Source of the DNA: Pyropia yezoensis
Taxonomy: Eukaryota > Rhodophyta > Bangiophyceae > Bangiales > Bangiaceae
Reading direction: 5' to 3'
DNA length: 64,000 nucleotides
Assembly (NCBI GenBank): GCA_009829735.1
Contig: CM020619.1
Location: 28,236,063-28,300,062, forward strand
This document shows, in pieces, positions 12,844-22,120 of the stretch. Within the stretch, counting starts at the first letter, position 1. Each line of letters opens with the position of its first letter. The notes under the pieces were generated by a model, which worked only from the letters and a program-made list of their open reading frames with translations, searched no databases and was not told the origin of the DNA. The translations under genes were made by a program, and so were the position numbers.

Positions 12844-13422
12844 TGATGCTGCTGCTGCTACCGCTCTGTCGTGCGCCCGTGGCGAAAGGCGACGGGCTTT
12901 CCGTGGGCGCAGCGTCGGCTCACGCTCGGCCGCCGCCGTCGCCAGGTCGCCCTCCGCCGGCGCTGCTGCTGCGAAAGTCGTGCCGCCAGCCAACGGCGCC
13001 GGAGGCCGCGGCACGGCCGCCGACGCCGCCGCCTGCGCCGCCGCTACCGCTGCCCCTGCCGCGGCCGCCGCGGCTGCCAGGTCGCCCTCCGCCGGCGCTG
13101 CTGCTGCGTGTCGCACACGAGAGGGCGGGGCGTCTGGCGGTGGCGGTGGCGGGAGCGGTAGGACGCCGAGCCGCACCGCCGTGGCTGCCAACGTCCGCTG
13201 GTGGTCCTGCAGGTAGGCGTGCGCCGCCCAGGCTCGCCCGTCTCGTGCGGTGTACAGGTACTGCATGCGCGCGGCCACGAGTTGCAGGCTGCGCTGCACC
13301 CACGCGCGCCGACGTAGGACACGCCGCTTGTTTCTGTTTGACTGACTCAGCACGTGGCCAGTCTCACCAGGGGTCCCCCTCTGCTCCGGCGGTGGCAGGG
13401 GCTCCCCCCTCATGGACAGCAT
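9487..13422 (-). CDS. Low-complexity protein with C-terminal PIN/NYN-like nuclease domain (copy A, main ORF)
   Basis: The 1311-codon open frame starts MLSMRGEPLPPP. It has a conserved basic N-terminal segment (about 20-85, with RRRAWVQRSLQLVAARM), then about 900 residues of Ala/Pro/Ser/Thr-rich sequence with long poly-Ala runs, then a Gly/Arg/Ser-rich stretch and a Cys motif (CRPSCFKCLGG). From about 1100 comes a compact domain that reads as a PIN-like (NYN/PIN7-type) nuclease: LDADN near 1113-1118, TDDKNAADIALA near 1178-1189 and FVSGDRG near 1207-1213, supplying the acidic residues expected for metal binding. It ends in WYDRAL. Such domains usually cut RNA, so a Upf1-like helicase next door is suggestive. 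Copy B (17036-20836) shares the N-terminal block and the PIN core almost exactly. The start may be internal to a spliced gene beginning at 13903. Confidence 0.65.
11555..11655. repeat. (GCC)n tract encoding poly-Ala in copy A
   Basis: About 30 nearly pure GCC/GGC triplets give a long alanine run in the minus-strand ORF. A second block of GCT triplets at about 12803-12860 gives another Ala run. Both are sites where triplet expansion or contraction is expected. Confidence 0.9.
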
Positions 13423-13903
13423 GACCCATCGCAGAACACATTAAATCGCGTTGTAGGCGCGCGTTGGCCGAAATGGGGGGGGGCTCCAGCGGCGAAAAGG
13501 CCGCGACCGGTACCGGAAGCACACCCGCGCCAGCGGCGGGAGCGGCGCCGCTGCCCGCGGCGGAGCCGTCTGCCACGCCCCCTCCGGGCGCCGGTGCGTC
13601 AGCGCCCCCCGCCGCCGCTGCCACCACGGGCTCCACAACCGGAACCGCCGCCTCCGCCACCACCGGTATCGGCGGCACCGCCACTGGCGCCAGCACCGGC
13701 GCCAGAACCGGCGCCAGCACCGGCTGCACCGGCTGCACCGGTTGCACCGGCTGCACTGCAGCCGGCACCTCCGCCGGCGCCGGCACCTCCGCAGATGAGG
13801 CAGGCGCCGAGGGCACGGCGCCCTGTCTGTGGCTGCTCCCCGCACCGCTGCTGCTGCTGCCGCCGACCGCACGTGCCAAACGAGGGCGGCTATGATTCCC
13901 CAT
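13364..13903 (-). CDS. Probable first exon of copy A
   Basis: This frame starts at ATG 13903 (MGNHSRPRLARA) and reads into a Pro/Val/Ala-rich tract with repeated PVQPVQPV and LAPVLAPV units. The same start and sequence occur at the far side of E1 (MGNRSRPRLARA from 44355), so it is conserved between copies. The frame differs by one base from the 1311-codon ORF in both copies, which fits an intron between 13364 and 13470, but the splice sites are not clear. An alternative frame through the same DNA is open in copy B and stopped by a TAA at 13441-13443 in copy A. Similarity to copy B continues about 190 bp upstream of the ATG. Confidence 0.5.
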   Translation of the reverse strand: MGNHSRPRLARAVGGSSSSGAGSSHRQGAVPSAPASSAEVPAPAEVPAAVQPVQPVQPVQPVLAPVLAPVLAPVAVPPIPVVAEAAVPVVEPVVAAAAGGADAPAPGGGVADGSAAGSGAAPAAGAGVLPVPVAAFSPLEPPPISANARLQRDLMCSAMGHAVHEGGAPATAGAEGDPW

Positions 13904-14205
13904 GGTCTTCGCACGGACAGCGAGGACGATGCACGTTGCAGAACCGCTCTCTCGGCCCGGCGGGCGGGCGGCGTGGGGGGGAGGCCGGCGGGCGAGCGGC
14001 GTGCGCGGGAGGGATAGCTCCGCCGTTGAGCAGCGCGCGTGGGTCTGCTTTGTGATTGGGGGCTTGCAAGGCCAGGGCATGCAGCACGGGCAAATACAGA
14101 AGCTCTGGGCGCGGGGGGCCTGGGCGCGGGGGGGGGGGGGGGATGGGGGGGGGGGGGGGAAGTGTGGGCGGCTTGGCCGCACCGCTTGCCGTGGATCGGC
14201 AGACC

Positions 14206-14305
14206 GGCTGGGCCCGCAACACCACCAGCACGCAACGAGGCTTGGCCCGGAACACTACCAGCACGCAACGACGCTTGGCCCGCAACCCGAGCAGCACGCG
14301 GGACG
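14206..14305. repeat. 33-bp tandem repeat, three units
   Basis: Units start near 14207, 14240 and 14273 and contain TTGGCCCGCAAC followed by CAGCACGC. A related partial unit recurs near 14366. Three G-runs of about 9-12 bases flank the block. It lies upstream of both copy A (minus) and the 14791 gene (plus). Confidence 0.75.
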
Positions 14306-14790
14306 GGGCGGGGCGGGGGGGGGGGGGGGAGGCCGTGGTGCGCTGTCGAGCAGCTGAGCGGCTGGGCCCGCAACCCGAGCAGCACAGAAACACTGGGCGA
14401 GGTGAGCGACAGATGTCTGAGGCGGGGCGGGGGGAAGGGGCCGGGGGATGGGTGCAACGTGTAGTGATGAGTGGCTCAGCGAGATATCTTCCCGTCCGTG
14501 AGCCACACTGTGAATGGCTTTCGTCGCGCGACACGTGGTGCCCCGTCACAAGTGGTGCCCGGTCGACCACCGCGGGTTGGGGCCGCGTGGCCGATTTACG
14601 CGCCTACGGGGAGGTGCACCGCGAGAAGATTCGCAGATCTGTTCGTCCTGTACACGACGACGACACACACCGACTCGCGAGCCACTGTCGTTGTCGTAGA
14701 CGTCTACCCCGCTCCCTGTCCCATCTTGGTCGGTGTCCATACCCCTATACCCCTGTGCCTTGTCGGTACCCACCGACTGTACCCGCGACA

Positions 14791-15543
14791 ATGCCGCGTC
14801 GGTCGATGCATACGTACAACTGCTGCGCTATTCACGGGGCCGCCAAAACCTTCGTCCGCATGCTGCGGTTCTTTGGCCTTGTGACGGGTGGCCCCGGCAA
14901 CACCTCCTCGCGGGTCAACGACTTTACGGCATCGAGGAGACGTAGCAGTATGGCCGATGCGGCGATCTTCATCGCGGTGCAATGGGCCAACACGTACGGC
15001 TCTTCTCGCCAAGGCAGCGAGCCGGACTCGCCGGTGAGGAAAAAGCCGGTATCGGCGGAGCATGTGCCGTCTGCCATGCTCATTGCCTGTCGGGCTGTAT
15101 GCCGCTACCTGCAGCAATCGGGTCTGACGTCGCGGGGGGCGGCAGCCGACGAGGAGCCTCTTCGACTTATCTCCTCTGTGGTGGCGTTCAACCAGGCCGA
15201 CGGTCTGGCCGTTGCGATTGCCGAGCTGGCCCTGCGGGCTGTGTGGCAAGACGCCCACCCCCCGCGCGGACCCGTGCCGCCACCGGGGGCGGCGGAAGCG
15301 TCGGCAATGCGACGCTGTGTGGACGCAGCCAAGGCACCTATTTATGGCAAAGACAGGCCACCGGCGTCGGCACTCCAGCCCCCGTACGATTTGTTTGATG
15401 TGAGTGGGTATCCCAAGGAGAAATACTTCTCTGGCACCGCGACGTCTCCGTTGCCTGTCCACCTCGCCGGTGGAGAGGTGGTAGGTTTGCATGAAGGGTG
15501 TGCTTGGGGGTTTGTCGAGCGGTTGGGTTTCCATAGGAACTAG
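14791..15543 (+). CDS. Unknown protein
   Basis: The frame stays open from 14056, but coding-like sequence begins around ATG 14791 (MPRRSMHTYNCC). The roughly 250-residue product has mixed composition and no low-complexity run. It contains a helical middle (DAAIFIAVQWANTYG, then AEHVPSAMLIACRAVCRYLQQ and AVAIAELALRAVW) and a C-terminal segment with LFDVSGYPKEKYFSG. I do not recognise the family. An upstream in-frame ATG at 14467 would add 108 residues, but that part reads unnaturally Arg/Cys-rich. The gene is divergent from copy A. Confidence 0.5.
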   Translation: MPRRSMHTYNCCAIHGAAKTFVRMLRFFGLVTGGPGNTSSRVNDFTASRRRSSMADAAIFIAVQWANTYGSSRQGSEPDSPVRKKPVSAEHVPSAMLIACRAVCRYLQQSGLTSRGAAADEEPLRLISSVVAFNQADGLAVAIAELALRAVWQDAHPPRGPVPPPGAAEASAMRRCVDAAKAPIYGKDRPPASALQPPYDLFDVSGYPKEKYFSGTATSPLPVHLAGGEVVGLHEGCAWGFVERLGFHRN

Positions 15544-15834
15544 TCAAGAGAGATATGGCGGTGTGCCTGAGAAGACGATCGATTGGTACCCGTGCGTTCC
15601 CCGTCGCAGGTCTATGTGGGTGTCGGCGTCCTCTGGCTTGCCCCGCGCCCCTTTACTCCACGCGCTGGATGGCGCGCTGCCGAGTCGGGCGCCCCTTCTT
15701 CTGACTTGTTTGGCGATGGTTTCTCACCTCTGCTTGGTTTGTTTTTCTTTGAGCCAACTCTAGCCCTGCGATAAAGTCTGCGTTATGGTCACCCCGACCT
15801 CCCTCCAGCTCCAGCTACTATATTTAAACGGTCA

Positions 15835-15985
15835 TTTTTGTAATTACCGTGGCCACCCCCGACTGCCACGTCCCGGGTGGCCCGTGCACGCATAATCGAT
15901 ATGCGGCGACCCGGCCGGGTGGGGATCCGTCAGGGCGAGTCCGCGGAAGACTTCGCCGTGGGCGGCTCTCCGCCTCCCGCTCCTC
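15835..15985 (+). repeat. Dispersed repeat R1, copy 1
   Basis: This roughly 150-bp unit runs from TGTAATTACCGTGGCCACCC through GCCACGTCCCGGGTGGCC and CATAATCGATATGCGG to GGGCGGCTCTCCGCC, then passes into a long C-rich tract. Four more copies are in the window (16315, 48868, 50096 inverted, 50325). No ORF explains it. It behaves like a short non-autonomous element. Confidence 0.8.
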
Positions 15986-17035
15986 CCACGCCCCCCCCCC
16001 CCTTCCCCCCCCCGCGCCCCCCCCCCCTTCCCCCCCCCCACGCCCCCCCCCCTCCCACGCCCCCCAACCTCCCACGTCTCCCTCCCGCACCCCCCCCCCC
16101 CCTTACGACCCTCCCCCCCCCCCCGCCCCCCCCCCCCTCCCACGCCCCCCCCCCCCCCCACGTCCCCCCCCGCCTCTCCCGCCGCCCCCTCCCACGCCCT
16201 CCCACGCCCCCCACGCCCCTCCCAAGCCCTCGTCCTCCCCCCCCCCCCCCCCCCCTCCCCCCCCCCGGCCCCCACACGGCACCCCGACCCCCTCCAACTG
16301 CTTTATTAAAATGTGCTTTGTTGTAATTTCCGTGGCCACCCCACCACCGATCGCCACGTCCCGGGTGGCCGGTCCCACCACCGACTGCCACGTCCCGGGT
16401 GGCCGGTGCACGCAAAATCGATATGCGGCAACCCGGCCGGGTGGGGGTCTGGCCAGCCGCGTCCGCGAAAGACTTTGCCGTGGGCGGCTCTCCGCCTGCG
16501 GTTGCCCGCAACCGGACACAGAGTGGGTGCCCCCTGCACGGCCCACGACGTGGCGTCGTCCACCGTCACGGTGTGCGCCGTCCCCTCCCCACCCCCTCCT
16601 CCCCGCGCGACTTCCACCCCGAGCGTGCGGAGTGTGCACGCGGCCGGCGCACGTGAGGTAGCAAAAGGGATTTACAGCCAGAACGTTTTTGTTGTGGATG
16701 TGCGATGTGCGCGGGCCGCCACAAGGTCCCAGTATCCCACCCTTTGGCGGCACGGACCGGCGGGGCGAAGGCTCTGCCGTCCTGTACGCCCACCGCATGC
16801 TGCCGTCCTCGACGCCTGTCGCCGAGGTCGTCCACGACGGGGCACCCAGTCAAGTAGCCCCTCCAACACGCACCCCGCCGCCACCCAGCGCGCCCTCCCC
16901 CCCCCCCCACGCCCTCCCCCTCCCCCCCCCCCCCCCCCCCCCCCCCCCTTCCCCCCGCCGGCCCCCACACCGATCCCACGCACACGATGCGGATGGTATT
17001 CATCAGCAGACCATGAACGGAGCACCCCTCAGGTG
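15986..17035. other. C-rich intergenic DNA
   Basis: Apart from R1 copy 2, this holds C-runs (about 15990-16270 and 16895-16955) and no gene. The big frames seen here are Pro-rich or Gly-rich readings of those runs. Confidence 0.55.
16315..16510 (+). repeat. Dispersed repeat R1, copy 2
   Basis: Same unit as copy 1, but the CCACGTCCCGGGTGGCCGG block is duplicated in tandem, making it longer. It follows the C-rich tract of copy 1 and ends at GGGCGGCTCTCCGCC. Confidence 0.8.
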
Positions 17036-20000
17036 TCACAAGTTGTCTTCGTACCACTGGGAGGGGTGTGGCGTCTTGGAGAGTGCGCTACTCTCGGCGT
17101 CCTGCTGTGCCCTTGTCCGCCACCAGTCGATGGAGCGCGGCGGTGGAACTGGCCGACGTGGAACCGCAACCAGTGGATCACGGGGCACTATACTTCTCAG
17201 GACGCACATCAGGTCGCGGCGCTCGGATTGGTGGTGTGGGTCGCAGTACCGCACACGGTCGCCGCTCGCAAGCGAGCCCAGCGAGTTGGCCGATAGGCCC
17301 CTGTCGCCGGACACAAACCAGATGCGCGCCCTCGAGTCGAGTAGCGCGTCGAGCCGGCCGACGGCGACGGCGAGGGCAATGTCCGCCGCGTTCTTGTCGT
17401 CGGTCGCAAAAGTCCAGCCAAGGCGGCCGTCTTTTGCTAGGCGGACCAGCGGGCGTGGGAGGGGAGCGTCCCTCTCAGGGGCGCGTTTGCCAAACAAGCT
17501 GGCCACGCCCCTCGCCCGGACCGCCACCAGCACTCCGACCGCAGGGGAAAGTCCCTCTGGCAGCTCTTTCAACAGACAAGAAGAGTTGTCAGCGTCTAGC
17601 GCGATGAGCGCCAGCAGTCCGTCCACATCCAGTGTAGAGTCGACAAGGTCGCGTGCGTTGGGGACCAAAAGACTCCGGATGTGCGATTCCGCGGGAAGCG
17701 GCTGCGTCAACAGCGGCCGCGGCACCCGACGCGTCGTACAGGCCGGTTGTCTGTCACGTTCGTCCGCGGGGAACTCGAATTCGACGAACCAGTTGACCGT
17801 TGGGGGCGGGTCGCCGCGCTCGTCCATGGGCGTGGTGCCGCCAAAGCACTTCCAGCACGACGGACGGCAAGTGGACCGGCTGTCCACGCGACTCGCAACG
17901 TGGGACGATCCTAGGCCGTCGCCAAGAGCGTCGGCTTGGCCACCACCACCGCTGCCGTCACGCCGCCAGTCGCTGCCGGTGCTCCTGCCGGCAGAATTCC
18001 GCGCCTGGCTGCTACCGCCGTTACCACCGCCGCCCCCGCTGCCGCTGTAAGATCCCCAGCCACCGCTACGGGGGGTCCTTTGTGGAGACCACCACCGCTG
18101 CGACGATCGTCGTACGCGGGGCCGTACGCGAGGCCGTACGCGGGGCCGTACGCGCGGCCGTACCCACGAGCACCACTGCCGCCGTGGCCACCGGTGTTGT
18201 CGTAGCCGCCGCCCCAAGCACTGCCGCCGGCGTAGGTGCGTCCTGCGTGGAAACCACCACCACCACCACTTCGCCGTGGCCGCCGGTGTTGTCGTAGCCG
18301 CCGCCCCAACCACTGCCGCCGGCGTAGATGCGTCCTGCGTGGAGACCACCACCACCACGACTGCCGCCGTGACCGCCGGCGTTGTAGTGATCGGCGAGGT
18401 ATACACCGGCGTTGTTGCAGTCGTCTTGGCAGCCGCCACCACCACTGCCGCCGTGAGCGACGGCATTGTGGCGCTCGTCGCGGTAGCCACCGCCGCCACG
18501 ACCGTCGCCGTGGCTGCCCTCCGCGTAACCACCGCCGCTGCTATCGTTGTCGTACCGGCCAGGAGGTCGCGCCCGGCCGGACAGGCTGCCGCTGTCGTAG
18601 TCATATTAGCCACACCCATGGTGGCCACCAAAGCGGTCAACTTGCGAAGCGGCACGGTGCCGTGCTTCGTTGGCGTCGTCAAGGGCCCGGTCGGGTGACG
18701 GGAAACGCTTCTGCTGGTACTGCTGCTGATATTTCTCGTGTTGCCCGTGTTGTCCGTCGTCCTCCGACATCCGGACCGGCTGCTCGTGGTGTTGCTCCTG
18801 AGTCGGCACGCACGCTCCCATAATTGGCGCTGGGGGCGACGTCTTGCTGGACACGGCGGCTGCTGCGACCGACGCCGTAGAGTCAAACGGCTGTGCCTCT
18901 GCTGGCGTAATCGGTGCAATGTCCTGTGTCTACGGTGATGCGCTGCCATCAGCATCAGCCGCCTCGGTGGTAACGCCTGCGGTCGTTGGCAGTGGCACTC
19001 CAACCGCCACCGTGTCGCTGCCCCCGACGGCGGTCTCTGTTGCAGAGTCGGCTTGCGGCCACGGCGCACTCGGCAGGCCCCCGGCCGCCGCCGCCTCCGT
19101 CGGGACGAGAGGGGTGGCCCACGCCGCGGTTCGAGACGCCGATCCGGTATGTGCCGCCGCCGCCGCAGCCAATGCGGGCGGTTTGGCCGGCACCGCCTCA
19201 TCGGCTGGCTCTGCCACCGCCGCCGCAGCCGGCTCCGCCGCGGCCCAGGTGCCCGGCCCCGCCACGGCGGTTGCGCGGGCCACGGTGGACGCCGCGATGT
19301 CTTCCTCGCCCGAGGCGGTCGCTGTCGCAGTGGCAGTGCCGCCGGCCGCAGCCGTCACGGGCGCCGGCACGGCCTCCGACTCTGCGGCTCCTGTCGATGG
19401 AGAGGGCGGCAGCGAGTCCTGCGCAGTCGCAATGACGGACGCTGGCGCCCCCATCATCGCCCTCACAGCACCTGCTGGACCCGATGCGCGCATGGCGGTG
19501 AAAGCCCCGTGACCGCTTGTGGCCGTCCCGACGGCGGCGGCGCCGGCCATAGCACCCGTCTCTGCCACCGCCACCGAGGCGGGCGGACCCGCCCGGTTTG
19601 TGTCGGCGGCGACGGGTGCTGTGACGGGCGCCGCTGCCGCCGCGGCCGAGCTGTTTTGTCCCCCCGCGGCCGAGGCCACGGCCGCGACTGCCATCGGCGG
19701 GGTGTACCCCGTGCCAAGCGCCGGCGGTCCCGCCGCGGGCGCTGTCGGTCCCACTGTCATTCGCAAAGCTGTGCACGCCCACGTCAGCGCGCGTCGGCGG
19801 CGGCGCTTACCGGGTCGCTCCGCCGACCGGTGCGTGGCTGCCGCTGCCGCCTCTGCCGGTCCCGCCTCCGTGCTCCCAAGCGCGTCCGGTAATACCACCA
19901 TGAGAGCGTGCACGTCTGACAGCGACGCCGGCAACCCCGCGGCGGACACGGCCGGTCCCACTGTGGCCCTTGCGGCGTCGCCGCCCCAAGTGTGGTCCCG

Positions 20001-20836
20001 GGTGCGCTTGCACCCGGGCGCCTCCGACCCGTGGTCAATTCTGGCATCTGCCGGGCTTTCCGCCTCCTCTCTTGCGCGTGTACCGGCCGCAGCAGCCGCC
20101 GCGAGAATCGTGCCGCCAGCCAACGGCGCCGGAGGCCGCGGCACGGCCGCCGACGCCGCCGCCTGCACCGCCGCTACCGCTGCCCCTGCCGCGGCCGCCG
20201 CCGCTGCCAGGACGCCCTCCGCCGGCGCTGCTGCTGCGTGTCGCACACGAGAGGGCGGGGCGTCTGGCGGTGGCGGTGGCGGGAGCGGTCGGACGCCGAG
20301 CCGCACCGCCGTGGCTGCCAACGTCCGCTGGTGGTCCTGCAGGTAGGCGTGCGCCGCTCGGGCTCGCCCGTCTCGTGCGGTGTACAGGTGCTGCATGCGG
20401 GCGGCCACGAGTTGCAGGCTGCGCTGCACCCACGCGCGCCGACGTAGGACACGCCGCTTGTTTCTGTTTGACTGACTCAGCACGTGGCCAGTCTCACCAG
20501 GGGTCCCCCTCTGCTCCGGCGGTGGCAGGGGCTCCCCCCTCATGGACAGCATGACCCACCGCAGGTCGCACTCAATCGCGTTGTGGGCGCGCGTTGGCCG
20601 AAATGGGGGGGGGCTCCAGCGGCGGAAAGGCCGCGACCGGTACCGGAAGCACACCCGCGCCAGCGGCGGGAGCGGCGCCGCTGCCCGCGGCGGAGCCGTC
20701 TGCCACGCCCCCTCCGGGCGCCGGTGCGTCAGCGCCCCCCGCCGCCGCCGCCACCACGGGCGCCACAACTGGAACCGCCGCCTCCGCCACCACCGGTACC
20801 GGCGGCACCGCCACCGGCGCCAGCACCGGCGCCAGC
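17036..20836 (-). pseudogene. PIN-domain gene, copy B, 3' part (split by E1)
   Basis: Paralogue of copy A. The N-terminal block (20108-20836) and PIN core (17201-17639) match copy A closely, but the middle and the last 35 residues differ. The PIN residues are intact (LDADN, TDDKNAADIALA, VSGDRG) and the protein ends WYEDNL. The frame is broken: in-frame TAG at 18930-18932, in-frame TAA at 18604-18606, then two single-base losses near 18270 and near 18075 (a C6 run). Each shift restores the frame of a Gly/Tyr-rich domain (repeats of GGGYDNTGGHGG and GRAYGPAY) that precedes the Cys motif CRPSCWKCFGG. The 5' end is missing here because E1 begins at 20837; it resumes at 44154. No helicase follows it, unlike copy A. 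Confidence 0.8.
20832..20836. repeat. Target-site duplication of E1 (left)
   Basis: CCAGC immediately before the left LTR, repeated at 44154-44158 immediately after the right LTR. Five bases is the usual duplication for Ty3/gypsy integrases. Confidence 0.85.
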
Positions 20837-21243
20837 TGTGGAATATGGGTTACCCAATAAAAGGATATGGGACCGACCGGCGCCCGGAAGGCAAAGAGGG
20901 AGCTATTACCGTAAAGGCAAAGAAGACAGACCTTTAGCTCCAGGACGTTCGATGGGGAGCAAGCCGGCCAAACGGCAGCGGCGAGCCCCCACGTCGCCTA
21001 TACCGGGCGAAACAATATGCCGGTCGAGCGACCGAGCGAAGGCCGGACGGCCGATCGCTACGAGCATAGCAAACAATATAGAAGATCCCTCCAAAGCAAG
21101 GACAGATGAACAATGCAAAACAAAAGGAGTCCCCCAAAGGGCGAGCCACAAGCGGACCCAGACCAGCAAGGCTGGGACCACCAGTCAAGGGGGCTACTTG
21201 CCCGTAAATACTGGAAATTGGTACTGTGGGCGGATATGCTACA
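20837..21243 (-). repeat. E1 3' LTR
   Basis: 407 bp, from TGTGGAATAT to ATATGCTACA, so it has TG/CA ends and an imperfect 10-bp terminal inverted repeat. No clear polypurine tract adjoins its inner end; the neighbouring sequence read on the minus strand is CAACGGGAGTA. Confidence 0.9.
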
Positions 21244-22120
21244 TACTCCCGTTGCCAGCTTCGAGCCGTCCCGGCGAGGTCCGGCTGGGTGGAACGTAAG
21301 GGCCGCGCGCGCCCAGTTGGGCGGGGTCGTGGTGCGGCCGCCTGCAATCTTGCGGGGGATCGCGCCAGCACCGATCGGTGTAGCTGTTGAAGCGTCCGTC
21401 CGCCGCGCGCGCGGTGTGGTACCCTCTCGGGTGTGCGGCGGGGCCGTGTGGCCGGGGCGGTTACGCAGGCTCGCGTAGACCGACCCGTGGCTGGGCTACG
21501 CCAGCCGGTACTCGTGCCGCGGCCGGCCGGCCTCTGGCGCGTGGCGTCCGGGTGGGGGTCGGCGTTGTTGCCGTTGACCGTGGTGGTCGTCGCGTCGGGT
21601 CTCCCCCTACCTCCGCGCGTCGGCCGACGCGTGGGGGTCTGTGATGTGGGCAGCCGCGTGGCTTGGTGGTCGTTGGTGCCGGTCGGCGGGGCGTCGACTA
21701 GTTGTCGTTGCCTCGGCCGGGTCGGCCTCCCGCGCGTCGGTCGACGCGCGGGTCCGGGGAGTGGAGAGGGATTGCCGGCTGGCACTTGTGCTCCACCTTA
21801 GCCACCTGGCATCTCGGGCCGTTTGGCATCACGCTTGAGTTGATTCGCCCGGTGGCCAGTTGGCCTTCCCGCGCGTCGGTCGACGCGCGGGTTACCGGGC
21901 GTGTCATCCTCGGCCCGTCGGCCCGTTGCACGCGTTCGCCGGTTGGCGGCCGAGGCGACAAGGGCGGCCAAGGCGACAAGGGTGGTCAAGGCGGCAAGGG
22001 CGGCCAAGGCGACAAGGGCGGCCAAGGCGGTGCGGGTGGCCAAGGCGGCGCGGGTGGCCAAGGCGGCCAGGGCGCGGTGCGATGCCCATAAGGCTTAGCC
22101 GGTCTTAAGGTAGTGCCATT
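21244..22120. other. E1 region between 3' LTR and opposing ORF
   Basis: No gene is evident. GC-rich near-palindromes occur at 21613-21634, 21729-21752 and 21868-21891 (the last two identical: CCCGCGCGTCG, GT, CGACGCGCGGG). At about 21953-22076 an 18-bp repeat encodes collagen-like GDKGGQ units in one plus-strand frame. This may be the promoter and leader of the opposing ORF. Confidence 0.55.

Noticed and set aside
14056..14790. N-terminal extension of the 14791 gene
   Set aside because: The frame crosses G-runs and 33-bp tandem repeats and reads as Gly/Arg-rich low complexity.
21702..22091. Collagen-like protein encoded before the aORF
   Set aside because: Gly-X-Y units come from an 18-bp repeat; the ORF lacks a credible N-terminus and ends before the aORF.
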